In this document: positions 31,263 through 43,766 of the stretch, piece by piece
How positions within the stretch are numbered: the first letter of the stretch is position 1
Layout: each line of letters starts with the position of its first letter
From: Camarhynchus parvulus
Lineage: Eukaryota > Chordata > Aves > Passeriformes > Thraupidae
DNA: 64,000 nucleotides
Reading direction: 5' to 3'
Assembly: GCF_901933205.1 (NCBI RefSeq)
Contig: NC_044600.1
Span: 496,001-560,000, forward strand
Made by a program: the position numbers and the translations under genes
Notes under the pieces: model-generated
Told to the model about the DNA's origin: nothing
Databases searched by the model: none
What the model saw: only the letters and a program-made list of their open reading frames with translations

Positions 31263-31967
31263 TCAGGCACGCGGGGGTCGCCGGCCGGCCGCGGCCAGCA
31301 TGCTGCTCGGCCGTCCCCAAGGCCGGGGACGCTGCCGGGCAGCCCGGCCGAGGCACCCACCGCCGCTCGGCACGGTGGCCCGGGACACACCGGCGGGGCG
31401 AGCACCAGAGCCCCGGCACGGCACGCAACAGTTTAGCTCGAGATTCCGTCCTCTGGGATCTTCCCCTTTCGACTTTCTGGCGCTTTTTTATTCTTCCCAA
31501 CTTCTAGCAGGGGAAAGTTTGCAGGCAGAGGTGAGCGTTTCTACGGAGATCACGCAGATCACTTGCAAGACATCCCTCCAAGCTTCTCCAGATGCGCTAT
31601 CTGCGTGCAGCCATGGCACATCCACTTGGTGCAAGATCATCGCATCTCTCCTAGCCCCGATTTCTGCAGTTAACTTTTCTTCCCACCCGTCCCCTCCCCA
31701 TTCAAATCCCAGCAAACACCTGTTAGACTCCAGCAGGGGCTGTCCAGTTGCAGGGGTTTTCTGGATCCTTTTTCCTCTTCTCGCTTACAAGAGACCCGAA
31801 GCAGTCGGTGCTGGAGGCTTTGGGCTGAGGCGCGGATGCTCCTGGGTGCCGACGCCTCGGGAAGCCTCTTCTGCTGCGCTCCTGACAGGTGAGCGCAGCC
31901 ACCCCTGCTCGGCTCTCGCACCGCAGCTCTTCCCAGCCGGTAAACAAGCAGCTCCCGAGCCGGGACT

Positions 31968-32090
31968 GCAGCAGCAGGAGCAGCAGGAGCAGCAGGAGCA
32001 GCAGGAGCAGCAGGAGCAGAAGGAGCAGGTGCAGCAGAAGGAGCAGAAGGAGCAGGAGCAGCAGCGGCGGCGGCAGCAGCGGCAGGATCC
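31968..32090. repeat. CAGCAGGAG repeat grading into CAG/CGG triplets
   Basis: About five near-perfect 9-bp units (cagcaggag) are followed by cagaaggag variants, then by cagcagcggcggcggcagc. On the FGF13 sense (minus) strand it reads CTCCTGCTG. It lies about 740-860 bp upstream of the 1S ATG, so it is promoter or 5' UTR rather than coding. In-frame peptides (Gln/Glu or Leu-rich) are by-products of the triplet structure. Confidence 0.92.
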
Positions 32091-32309
32091 CTCCGGCAGC
32101 GATGCGGGCACCGCGCACTCCCCACGAGCCGTGCGCTGGGTACAGAAACGAGGCGACGCAGCAAACCCCTTATCACCACCTCCCTCCTCCTCCGCCCGTG
32201 CCTCCTCCTCCTCCTCCCGCTCCTCTCCGGCGCGGTGGAGAGCGGAGAGCCCTGCCCGGCGCTGCGGGGCGGCCGCGGGGCCGCGGCGGGGAGGGGGCTG
32301 GGGCGGGCA

Positions 32310-32685
32310 GGGGAGGGGGTACCGGGGGAGGGGGTGCCACGGGAGGGGGTACCGGGGGACGGGGTACCACGGGAGGGGGTACTAGGGAGGGGGTACCGGG
32401 GGAAGGGATGCTACGGGAGGGGGTGCCAGGGGAAGGGATGCCACGGGAGGGGGTACCGGGGGGGGGGGTGCCACGGGAGGGGGTACTAGGAGAGGGGGTA
32501 CCGGGGGAAGGGATGCTACGGGAGGGGGCCGGGCCAGGGAAGGGATGCCACGGGAGGAGTTCTAGGGGAGGGGGTACCGGGGGAAGGGATGCTACGGGAG
32601 GAGTCTGGGGGGGTACCGGGGAAGGGATGCCACGGGAGGGGGTGCCAGGGGAAGGGATGCCACGGGAGGGGGTGCCTGCGCCGCT
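32310..32685. repeat. 15-bp G-rich minisatellite in the 1S CpG island
   Basis: About 25 units of the type gggagggggtaccac alternate with gggggaagggatgcc-like units. Some units are shortened or carry ctagg or gggcc variants. The plus strand has runs of three to nine G at nearly every half unit, which gives strong G-quadruplex potential. The FGF13 sense strand is the C-rich one. Because 15 is a multiple of 3, Gly/Val/Pro/Arg-rich ORFs run through it, and I do not consider these coding. Confidence 0.94.
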
Positions 32686-33782
32686 CGGAGCCGCCTCCCG
32701 GCAGGCGCAGACACCCAAACAGACGTGACTGCGGTGAGCAAACAGCCCTGCCGGCCCGGAGCGAGCACACCTGGCTGGCAGCAGCGCCGGGCTCGGGGCA
32801 GGGCGCAGCTCCAGCCACAGCTGTCCCCTGCCTCTCCCTCATCCTTACAGGGGGTCTCCTGTCTGCATCACGGATTTATTGGAGGCTTTTTGCGTCTCTC
32901 GCCGTTCCTTTCCACCGCCTGCTTCAGCGGCAGTTTCGTAGCGGGCGAGGAAATCCTCAGAGAGAGCAATTTCCTTGCCGTTGCCATGTTCTCCCGTTTG
33001 TCCCTGCACGGAGCCCCGCGGCCGGGCTCTCCCGCAGCCCGGTTTATTGACGCCGAGCTGCGGTGGCGGCAGGCCGGGCCGGGCCGGGCCGTGCCGTGAG
33101 GCCGGGCACAGCGTGCCCCCCCTGGGGTCACTGCCCTGCCGTGGGCACCGAGCCCGCAGCCCCCTGCCCAGGACACCGGGAGGACCTGGAGATGCCCCCG
33201 CAGCCCGCTCCCTGCTCTTCAGCATGCTTTCAGCAGCTGGAGCCTAAATCAAAGCCAGTTCAGGCTGGAAATAAAGCAGAGATCTGCAGCCCCGGAGGCA
33301 AACAACTATTGAGAGAATTTGTCCCGAGGCAGAGAGATTCACAGGCAGGGTGGGATGTCCCTGAGAGCTGGTTCAGGCAGGAGCGAGCCCTGTGGGGACT
33401 GCGATGGCAGCAGGCTGCTGTCACCCACGGCTGGCAGCCGTGTCCCTTGTGCCCCAGGCCAGGGGCTGCAGAGACCCCAGGGATAGCTGGGCTGCTGTGA
33501 CAGCACCAGGCTCCCCAGTGTGCTCCCAGACTCAGCCAGCTGCTGAGGGGATTTGCCCTTCCTCCTGTCCTCCACGTGCCCTCAGCAGAAGCAGGTGCTC
33601 CCGTCCCTGTCCGGGGTCACACCTGGGACAAGGCCTGGCACGAGCAGTAGAGGCCGTGCTGCCCACCACCTCCCCACAGCTCAGCTCCACAGGATTGCTG
33701 CACAGCCCTTCCCTCGGCTAGGAACGGCCACAGCAGCTCCTCACTCTCCTCCAGCCGGGAACCCACTGACTGCTGTGCAGGG

Positions 33783-33948
33783 CCAGGCCCTGTGCCAGTA
33801 CATGCCCACCCTGGCAGGCTGTCAGTGTCACCCTGAGGGACACAGGTCTCTCACAGCCGGCTGTGCCAGGCCCTGTGACAGTGCATGGCCACCCTGGCAG
33901 GCCATCGGTGTCACCCTGAGGGACACGTGTCCCTCACAGCCCGCTGTG
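33783..33948. repeat. 83-bp tandem duplication, two diverged copies
   Basis: Copies start at 33783 and 33866, each opening ccaggccctgtg and containing caccctggcagg and gtcaccctgagggacac. They differ at several positions, so the duplication is not recent. It lies just upstream of the 1S CpG island. Confidence 0.9.
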
Positions 33949-36900
33949 CTGAGCCTGGCGCCCCAGTCCCACCCGCTGTCCCCTGGCTGCAGGAGCTGCC
34001 TGTGTACACACACACCTACACACACATGTTTGTTTATGAGGCAGCCCATGCACACAGGCATATTAAACAAACACTCCTAATTTCTTATTTAAGTTTAACG
34101 GTGGGGTAAAAATAGCTGTAATTCACAAGTTCCACCACTACCCTCATCTGCCAGTCCACATAAGACGTGAAATCCAACACAGGAGACAGACAGTTGGATA
34201 TTATTAGCAATAACTCATCCTACTCAACTCACCGGTAACATACTATGGATTTTGCCATCTTTCCATTTCCAATACAGTCATGAGTGAGGCTTGTTTTCTT
34301 TCCTGAGACTCACCCATTACTTTATAAATATTCCCAATTTGGAAGCAGTGTTTGATCTTCAGATCAAAGTGAAGCTGCCTCATTGTGATCTGTCCTACAA
34401 GGTCACAAGACATTGCGTTTTCACAGAGACTAACCAGAACTCAGAATTCAGCTAACCTTGAAAATCCCGGGGAAAAGCAGTATATAAAAGCCGTATTTGG
34501 GATATCTTTCTGCCAGCATTCCAGCCCTGCATGCTTAAAATCCATAATGAAAATTCATTTGCACAAATGTTCCTTGACAGATAACTAAAGAGAGGAACAA
34601 AAATAGTATATATGCATAATCAGATTTAAGTTTCAAAAAACAGTCCTCCAGTTTTTTTGCATGAGCAACCTCTTCATCTATCGGTACTCCTACAAACATG
34701 TCTTCATTTACTATAAATGGCACACAAAAATGAAGATCTTGTTGGGAAAACGTCTTTGGTACAGGACCAGCCTTTGGACCACTTCAGTGTTCCAGATATA
34801 AAAATCTCAAGGAACAGCTTTATTTTCTTTGAAAAGCAAGAGCTGCTCACTCCCCACCACACTAAAATAAAATAAAATTACATTCCAAGTGACTTTTTGA
34901 ATGTAGAAGACAACCAGACATTCCTTGAGCACATTCTCTCTCTTTATGATTATTGCAGTGGGGCACATTTAAAGCTAAGGGGTTAATTGCCAGTGTCATT
35001 TCAATCAAAGAGAAATCAGCACAGGACAGACCTGTCCAGTTGCTGTCAGAGACAGTGCTATTGTCTCCCTGGAGCTGCCATCTGACCAGAAGCAATTCCA
35101 CTGTTTTGAAATAGACCAAGATCTCACCCACTTTTGATTCATAATTTTTCCTCCCAGTCATCTGTTGAGCGTTTGCTGATGATTATTTCCATGATTCTGA
35201 TCACTAAAGTATGCCTGAACCTTCCAAAGCTGCCTGGATTGGGCAGAAGCAAAGCCTGCAATTTGGCACCCAGGCCAGGAGTGGCTCTTGGACTGAGGCA
35301 GGGCATGGTTTCAGGCAGCCCTTGCTGTCTGGCTCCTGCACAGAAAGGCATCAAATCCCCATCACTGGCCCAAAGTGCAAGCAGTGCTGGCTCTTTCACC
35401 CAGTTAGAGGAAAGTGCCAAAGTTCTGTTTTTCCCTTCCTCCTCCCTGAATCATCTGTGCTGTGGCAGGTCCCAGACCACTACTGTTTGCTCTGAGTTTG
35501 AATCTATCCCGAGCACAAAAGATTTACAGTCGGTCCTGTCTCATGCTGAGCAGAACAAAAACTGAGACCAGGTGAAAAATACCAACCCAGCTGCAGAGCT
35601 GACTGCCATGGAAGCAGCTGCAAGGACAGCCAGAGCCCATCGTGCAGTATGTCCATGGTCCAGGGCAGCCCTGAGCAGAGAATTCCTTCCTCCAGAGCTC
35701 CTCACTGCCCACAAGCCCAATGTGTGACCCTGCAGGGGACCCACACTCCTCTGTACCCTGTGAAGCATCAGCAATCCTCATGGCACACTGCCATAAAATA
35801 GGAACTGATTTCCAGCACTTTGGGTCAAAATATCCCATCCTTAGACTAAACTGCATTCTCAGTTATTTCCTGTTCCCCTATATAGAAAGTAGTAAAAGAC
35901 TTATAGTAGGCCCTATATAAACTAACAGTGTTTAGGCAGAACAAATGCTGCATCAAAATCAGACCAGAAGAAAAATATCCCAAGCCAGCTCCAAGCCTCA
36001 CTCAGTCCATCTTAAACCCCAAACCACTCCTCTACAGTTACAAGCTTGAAGCTGCTTTGGTGTGACAAAATAAAAAAAATCAGCCTGCCATTGGGTGTCA
36101 GGAGTCCCTCCTGAGGCTCTTTTGTTCTTGCTGTCACAGAAAAAGTAGGAAAAAAAAAAAGCTTCAAACATCAAACCTATGGACTATTTCCACTCTCCAA
36201 AAGTAGAGCATTATTTTCTGAAAAGCACCACCAGAATCTCGCCTCTCTCTTTTCAGCATGAGATAAACAAGACTTTCTTCAGTCAGGGATGACACAGCAG
36301 CACTGAGGCCCCAGTGGTTTTTGCTCTCCTAAGTAAACAGAATTACTATTCACCAGGCAGCAGAGCTGCTCAGAGCCCAGTCCTGCATCACTGAACTCCT
36401 GTGTGAAATATCCCATGGACATGACTCAGCCTCTGCTCGGCAGCCAGCCCCAGGCTGGACACAGGCTGCAGCACAGCAGGGCTGAGCGCGCTGTGCCGGC
36501 CCCTTGGCACCCCAGAGCTTGGGCTGTACCAGACAGGGCTCCAAGAACAGCAGCCTGGGCTTTATTGCCGAGGGCAAGAGGAAAAAAGGTGGTAGTGAAA
36601 GCTGAGCTTCCAAGCAGCTCCAGCCCAAGAGCTCAAACTTGAGGGCATTTTAGTAACAGACCAACGAGAAAATTAACAGTAAAGAATGGCTACAATAGGC
36701 AGCTGCAAACACAAGTATTTTTATGTTGAGAGCATAAGGGACTTGTAAATAGTGACGTGGATGTTCCTGACTCTGTGTCTGTGCCATGGTTTTTTGCAGA
36801 AGTGCACTGGGCAGCCTTGCCCTGATTCAGAAACAGGAAAAAAATCAAAATAGATTCCTGTGACACCATTGTAGACATGGCACCTAGACCCACTTTATCT

Positions 36901-39900
36901 AAAAGCTCACTTCTTCCTCAAAGGATGAGGTGATTGGTTCGTTTTTATCTTCTCAGGGTACAGAATCATGAATCTCAACACCAGAAGAGACCCCAGCACA
37001 ACTGGTGCACAGGACTGGATGTGCCAAAACTGGCACCCATCCAGCAAAGCACAGAAACACACCCGACTTCAACACGTGAGACATCTCACTAGGACTACAG
37101 AGATATTGAAACAGCAATTGTGTAGCTAATGCATCACAAAAGGTTCTCACAGTCTAAGCCCATTCTCTTCTCATATCTACACAAGTTTGCCAGGGCAAGG
37201 TCTTGTGACTGACAAGAATTTGGGTCTCTTCTTCATGACTTACATGACCTGCTAAATGCTCAGGATGGCCACGACACCTCACAGAAAGAACACCAGTTTC
37301 CTCTCAGATTCTTACAGGAAATACTAACAAGAGAAAACCCAGTTCTGCCTTTTCCCAGCTGTGAATTCCAGTTTCTTTATACAGTAGCAGTAGAAACTGG
37401 ATTTGATCTGACCTGGTAGTGCAGCCATTTTTGGAAAAGGAGGGCATTGTTTGAAGATAGAAAAATAGAAATATTTTTACCTAGGCTAATTCATATTCAG
37501 TCATCCCAAAATGTCAACCACAAAAGCTCATCTATGCAGGGCATAAAAGATCAGTGCCAATCAGCTGGGAAAGGTCACAGAACAAACACAGGGGGTCAAC
37601 TCCCCCAGCCCTGCAGGCTGCTGAAATGGGAACATGTTATTCCAGTGCCCGGGGGGGCTGAGCTGAGCCAGGAACCCGAGCAGTGCCCAAGTGACTTCTC
37701 TGCCCACCACACAGCCCAGCAACACTCCCACATCAGTATGCACAGAGGGATCTGCTCACTCACCTCCCAGCACGGTGGCTCTTGGAAACATCAGTGTAAA
37801 TGACAGCTTATCGTCCCTGAATCATTTACATCTCAGCATGGGACACACCAGAAGTGTGGGCTGTGTGCCACTGTCCAACTTAACATAAGGCCACTTTACA
37901 CATGACAAAACACTGCCAATAGTCCTTCACAGAGCCAAGGCAAGTTGCCTGGAAATTGCCACATTACTCAAATAAGATCTTTTCCCACCTTTTCACAGAT
38001 CTGATGGTTCATCCTTTGTCAACAGCTTGACAAAAACAGACTCAGTGGGCCCCTGGTGAGTTGAAGCCTCTGAGATTTCTCTTCCTTCCCCCTGCATGCA
38101 AACATTTCACCAGCTCCTCACAGTCATGCTCCCTGCTTTGCTCAGAACAAGCTTCTGCCCCACTGCTTGGCTCCCCTCAACCCCAGAGCCCAGCCCACTG
38201 TGATCCTGTGATGGATGCGACACTTGGCAACTCCCACTGCTGTGTTAACGATGCAAGGCTCAGCTGCTTCCTAACAATGCAAACAAATTACCCACACTGG
38301 GGTCAGAAGCGCTTGGCACTGGTTTTCTGTGACTTTTACCCAAATGCCAAGATCATGGCACCACATTCACACAGACAAATGAGAAGGTGAGCAGAGCTGG
38401 TCACAAATGAAAGGGACTTTGAGGAAGAAGTGTTGTGTCTTGGATGGAAGCAGAGCTCTCCAGGAACTGGACTTAGACCCTGCACCAGTCGATGATGCTT
38501 CTGGAAATGTGGAAGTGGAGCCTGGCTCACTCACTGGCATGGAACTGGAACCAGTTTACCCAAACAGAATGCTGGTCTCAGTCTCTGTAAGCAGAAGGAA
38601 GGTCTGTCCTTGAGGATCAGGAAAAGAGCCATGAGCCCGAGCTTCCTTTGGGTCTCTGTTCACCAAGTAATAATCACGGTATGAACAGAGGTGTAACAAG
38701 ACACATCTGACTTAAGTGATGGAAAAAGGAGATTTATCTAAGCTCATCTGACCAGGTATCTGGGCTGAATACTCAAGAAAGTAGAGAGAAAGGCAACTCC
38801 AGATGGCAATTCATTCTCTACAAAGAACACCACTGTTTTCCCAGCTTTATGAAGGAAAACATTACCTCTGCTTTACTGAACTTGTTGCACAGTGATTCAG
38901 ACTGTACCTCATGCATTGTTATGATAAGTAATATTCACCACCACCAAAATTAAGTGAACCCTTAATGAAGGTCAGCGCAGCTCAGGCTCTTGCTTCTGGC
39001 AATGCTGTCTCACATGGGAACAAAAATCCAGCCCAGGCTCAGTCACACTTCCCACACCCAACTGGCCCTGCAGAAATCAGCCTCATGACAGGAGCTGCTG
39101 CTGGCGAGAGCAGAACAAAGGTGACATCTAGAAATCCCACTGAGATTTTGAATTGAAAAGTACAGTGCATCATGAGTAAACAGAAGAGAATTCATTGTCA
39201 TAGGGGAGATGCACTGTTTTCACAAGCAATACCATGAAAAATACTGGCCAGCAAACAGGAACATGAACCACAAGCCAGCATCTGCTCTGTGGGATTTAAA
39301 TAGGTCTGGAGACTAGAAAAAATGTGTATGCAAATTTCACAGAAGCAAATTAAAAGAAATTCAGAGAAGTCAATTCAGAGAAGGAAGCTAATGGCAGAAC
39401 ATCTGCTGCTGCTCCCAATATTCGCATTAGAGGCTGGGAACATTTCTGGGGACTCAGACCTCATCAGAAAGCTCAAAAACGTTCTGTTGCTATGCAGAGA
39501 AACATTGCTCAGAAATCAGAGAAAGAGACAGGAAGCTGGCCGAGCTCAGCACTGTTATTCCTTGCTTCGGTCCAGCTGAGCTCCAGCAGGGCCACATTTG
39601 CTTGTACAGACTGGGTAAGTGTCCCACCCATGGCACATTTCTACCCAAACCCACCACAAAAGGAGCAGACTAAGCTGCACAAGTAGACACGAAGATAATA
39701 CCACGATTTTAATCCGATTCCCAGTCCATATGCATGGCCTTTGCAACACCCAGTCATACAGCTCAAAGGGGCTGAGCTGAATTCACAGCAGACAGACACA
39801 CTGTTACACAGGTGATGGTAAATCCAGGATTTCTGTCCTCTCCCTTCAGCCCCCAGCCCCTTGTTTATCACTCTCCTTTTCCACCTCTTCCCACCACATC

Positions 39901-40599
39901 TTCTTTCCTTGTTTCACTAAAAACTACAACATGCTTCCAATGAGAAGTAGTCACAAACCCCACCAGTATCTCCATGTCCTTACCCTTCAGCTGAGGTCAA
40001 CTGAATCTTGTTTACAAACAAATAAGCTTAGTTTAGCTTTATCTACAACATTCCAAGGCTTGGGAACTTTTACTGGGAAGGGACAAGGAGCAGACTTAGA
40101 CTGTCAAGCACAGAAGTAAGCCTGCTGGATTGCAAGAAGTTCTCTGGGCATATATTCATACAGACACAAATACAGACATTTTTCTGCCTTTCTTCTTCCT
40201 GATTCACAAATATGAGCAAACCCAAAATGTTACAAAAAGGCTGAAATGCACAAACACTAGGGAATCAAAGGGGAGCTGTCAATGATGGGAGAAACTTTCA
40301 CCTCCCTCAGTCCTTTATTATTTTTCCCCAATTCTGCAAGATATGAAACATCTTACTCAGTGACTATATTTTTAAACCTTTACTGCCATAAATTTAAGCC
40401 TACTTAAAAATTTCAGATGTACAGTCTTTTCAGGAAGCTTTCAGCAAAATATAGAGTTTCCTGTACAGGAAGTATGCAGTAAAACATGAATTTGTAAACA
40501 GCTACAAACCAAACAAATGGAACAGATTTCCAGAACTGAAAGTACTGGAAACGAATGAAATGACGAAAATGAGAACCAAGAGGGACACCTGCAGTCAGC

Positions 40600-41960
40600 C
40601 CGGGTAAGTGCCCGGCAAGGCTCCCTCCTCTCCGTCACTCCGGGGTCAGTCGGTGCTGCTGGGCGAGCGCAGCAAACCCCTGGCTGGGAGCTCAGCGAGC
40701 TCGGCAGGGCCGGGGGAGCCCGGGCAGCTCTGGATGGGGGCCCGGAGCCGGGCCTCGCCCTCTGCAGCTGCGGGCCCGGGAGGAGCGGGCGAGGGGACCC
40801 CGGGCATCCCAGGGCACCGGCACAGGGCCGCGGCACAGGGCAGCGGCACAGGGCAGCGGCACAGGGCAGCGGCACAGGGCAGACCGGCACAGGGCAGCGG
40901 CACAGGGCCGCGGCACAGGGCAGCGGCACAGGGCAGAGGCCCGGGGCAGAGGCACAGGGCAGCGGCACAGGGCAGCGGCACAGGGCAGGCACCGGCACAG
41001 GGCAGCGGCACAGGGCAGCGGCACAGGGCAGAGGCACGGGGCAGAGGCACAGGGCAGCGGCACAGGGCAGCGGCACAGGGCAGAGGCACAGGGCAGAGGC
41101 ACGGGGCAGAGGCACAGGGCACCGGCACAGGGCACCGGCACAGGGCAGCGGCACAGGGCAGAGGCACGGGGCAGAGGCACAGGGCACCGGCACAGGGCAC
41201 CGGCACAGGGCAGAGGCACAGGGCACCGGCACAGGGCAGGCACCGGCACAGGGCAGCGGCACAGGGCAGGCAGGCACCGGCACAGGGCAGCGGCACAGGG
41301 CGCGGCACAGGGCGGCACAGGGCAGAGGCACCGGCACGGGGCAGAGGCACGGGGCAGAGGCACGGGGCAGAGGCACGGGGCACCGGCACAGGGCAGGCAC
41401 CGGCACAGGGCAGCGGCACAGGGCAGAGGCACGGGGCAGAGGCACAGGGCAGAGGCACAGGGCACCGGCACAGGGCAGCGGCACAGGGCAGCGGCACAGG
41501 GCAGGCAGAGGCACAGGGCACCGGCACAGGGCAGCGGCACAGGGCAGCGGCACAGGGCAGGCAGCAGCACGGGGCAGAGGCACAGGGCAGCGGCACGGGG
41601 CAGAGGCACAGGGCACCGGCACAGGGCAGGCACCGGCACAGGGCAGCGGCACAGGGCAGCGGCACAGGGCAGGCAGAGGCACAGGGCACCGGCACAGGGC
41701 AGCGGCACGGGGCAGAGGCACAGGGCAGAGGCACAGGGCAGCGGCACAGGGCAGCGGCACGGGGCAGAGGCACAGGGCACCGGCACAGGGCACCGGCACA
41801 GGGCAGCGGCACGGGGCAGAGGCACGGGGCAGAGGCACGGGGCAGAGGCACAGGGCCGCGCCCAGAGCGCTCCTGGAACAGCTCCGCGGGCCGCAACCTG
41901 GCGCTGTCCGTGGTGCTGCCCGGCCGCGGCGGCCGCTCCGTGCCCAGCCCGCAGCCCTCA
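40600..41960. other. Second CpG-rich segment containing a minisatellite
   Basis: GC- and CpG-rich unique flanks (40600-40810 and 41855-41960) bracket the 13-bp array. Most of the CpG count comes from the cggcac motif of the array, but the flanks are also CpG-rich (for example gccgcggcggccgc near 41925). It could be an orphan CpG island with its own promoter activity or simply an intronic GC-rich repeat. No first exon could be assigned to it. Confidence 0.6.
40811..41857. repeat. 13-bp minisatellite (cggcacagggcag), about 80 units
   Basis: This is the largest array in the window. The basic unit is cggcacagggcag, with variants agg for cgg, cggggc for cagggc, and accggcac. Occasional 4-bp extensions (ggca) give 17-bp steps. 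A 13-bp unit is read in all three frames as a 13-residue period, giving long ORFs on both strands (591 codons on plus; 513, 447 and 377 on minus). The Gly/Thr/Gln/Arg or Cys/Pro/Leu-rich peptides show no family resemblance and are artefacts. Confidence 0.96.
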
Positions 41961-42150
41961 TCCCGGATCCCCCATCCCGCACCCCTCATTCCTCATCCCG
42001 GATCCCCCATCCCGCACCCCTTATCCCTCATCCTCTATCCCACATCCCTCATCCCGGATCCCCCATCATGCCGGATCCTGGATCTCCTATCCCGCATCCC
42101 TCATCCCGGACCCCGGATCTCCCACCCCGGATCTCTCATCCCACCCGCTG
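41956..42150. repeat. Degenerate CATCCCG-type array with a 35-bp higher period
   Basis: Short units of about 10 bp, such as ctcatcccgga and cccatcccgcac, recur. A larger segment starting at 41957 repeats at 41992 (35 bp). The array directly follows the GC-rich flank of the 13-bp array and has unrelated sequence. Confidence 0.88.
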
Positions 42151-42189
42151 CAGCCCCGAGCAGCTCCCAGCTCAGGCACAAGACCTGGC

Positions 42190-42662
42190 CCTCCACACCA
42201 CGGTCCTGTCCCCACAGCATGGTCACACAGCCCCACACTATGGGCACATCCCCACACCATGGTCACGTCCCCACACCACAGTCAGGTCCCCACACTATGG
42301 TCACACATCCGCACACCATGGACATGTCCCCAGAGCACAGTAACAGATCCCCACACCATGGTCACAACTGCACACCACGGTGACACATCCCCACAGCACA
42401 GTGACAATCCCCACACCATGGACACGTCCCCACAGCACAGTGACAGATCCCCACACCATGGACACATCCCCACAGCACGGTCACAACTGCACACCACGGT
42501 GACACATCCCCACAGCACAGTGACAATCCCCACACCATGGACACGTCCCCACACCACGGTCACAACTGCACACCACGGTGACACGTCCCCACACCACAGT
42601 GACAGATCCCTACACCACGGACATATCCCCACAGCACGGTGACACGTCTCCACAGCATGGTC
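42190..42662. repeat. ~20-bp minisatellite with higher-order periods
   Basis: About 23 units of 19-21 bp carry ccccacaccatggtcac or the cagtgac variant. A distinctive aactgcacaccacggtgac unit recurs at about 42364, 42483 and 42562, marking higher-order periods of about 119 and 79 bp (six and four basic units). The peptides are His/Thr/Pro-rich or Cys/Trp/Gly-rich and non-coding in my reading. Confidence 0.93.
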
Positions 42663-43766
42663 CGTGCCAGCTGCAAACTGGGGCCATACAACAGACAGCC
42701 CAAAACCTGACCCACAGCAAAGGCTCCTGACTGCTGCAGACCCCCTCCATCCTGAGCGCCCCAGCCACAGCCCTTCCTGCTGCTGCAGCACAGAAAGGCA
42801 TCAGCAGTTAATTAAATGAATATCCATATGATCATACCTGCTACATGCCAAAACCAACACAGAGTGCACACTTGGCACTGCACCCTTTACTACACTCAGA
42901 TTTGCTATATTAATCTTAAAGGGAAAAGGAAAAATGGATGCCACACACAATTCATAGAAGTTGATGATTAGTGTGTTATTTCTAATACAGAATGACACAC
43001 AGCCCAGCTAGTATCTAAGGCTCACAGTTAATGCTGAATGCTCTGTACACGCTGCTGATCAGATTATTGTTTGATATTGGGGTATTTTCCAAAAGCCCCT
43101 TCATTTGCTCTTCCCTTCTAGCCACAGGGCGTTGGTTCTTAGCGTAATCTGATCATTTCACATACCCCATGCAGAGAACACACTTTTTCATTATTGAAGA
43201 AAACTAAATTACACCATCATAAGCCTTCAGCTAAAGCATGGACAAAAGAATAGAGAAATTAAGAAGGTTTTGTATTGAAAATATTTTTACGTTATTAACA
43301 ACATGATAAGATTGCCTTCAGTTAAGGTTAAGCACAGTACTCTGATGAAAGGCAATTAGAAAAGAAATGGAATGATTTGTTTTTTCTCTAAAGCAATTCT
43401 TATACCTGACAAAAGCTTGGGTACAAAATTAACTAAATACGTGGCACAGATATTTAAAATCAACCTGTTTGACATGTGAAACATATATTTAATCAGGACA
43501 AATTTGCCAGCTCAGCAGCATATTCAGTCTATTTACAGTCCCAGCCAGTAGGAATGAACAGTAACACCTGCCTTTTCCTTCCTAAATGACATTTTTTTAG
43601 TTACCAAAGAAAACTCATGAAGTCTAAGAACAACCACATTCTTAGTATTAAAGAAATATTAACCTCTGATTTCTTTATATGGTTTATAACCTCTACAGAG
43701 GATTAGTTGCCAAGAAATACCTTCTCATTTTTTCCTGTAAAAAAACATTGCTTAAATACATCTTAC

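Larger units (their letters stand above)
33181..43766 (-). other. Intron of the 1U isoform upstream of the 1S promoter
   Basis: For transcripts starting at exon 1U, the intron runs from 43766 to 29105 (14.7 kb) and contains the 1S exon and its promoter. Between 33.2 and 40.6 kb I see no exon-like peptide, RNA gene or large repeat other than the 83-bp duplication. The 40.6-42.7 kb part is GC-rich and tandemly repetitive. The 42.8-43.75 kb part is AT-rich unique sequence. Confidence 0.75.

Noticed and set aside
36958..37010. Possible degraded CR1 LINE 3' end (agaatcatgaatc followed by agaagagaccc)
   Set aside because: The resemblance to the bird CR1 tail is short and imperfect. A repeat-library search would be needed, so it is not listed as a mobile element.
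40560..40604. Possible antisense first exon: plus-strand ATG followed by a consensus donor (cccgg|gtaagt) at 40604
   Set aside because: Only one splice signal and a 44-bp frame support it. The donor lies before rather than after the CpG-rich part, and no acceptor or second exon could be assigned.
40608..42383. 591-codon plus-strand ORF and overlapping minus-strand ORFs of 513, 447 and 377 codons
   Set aside because: They are produced by the 13-bp array, which reads open in all frames. The peptides simply repeat the unit and the non-repeat ends show no family or splice signals.
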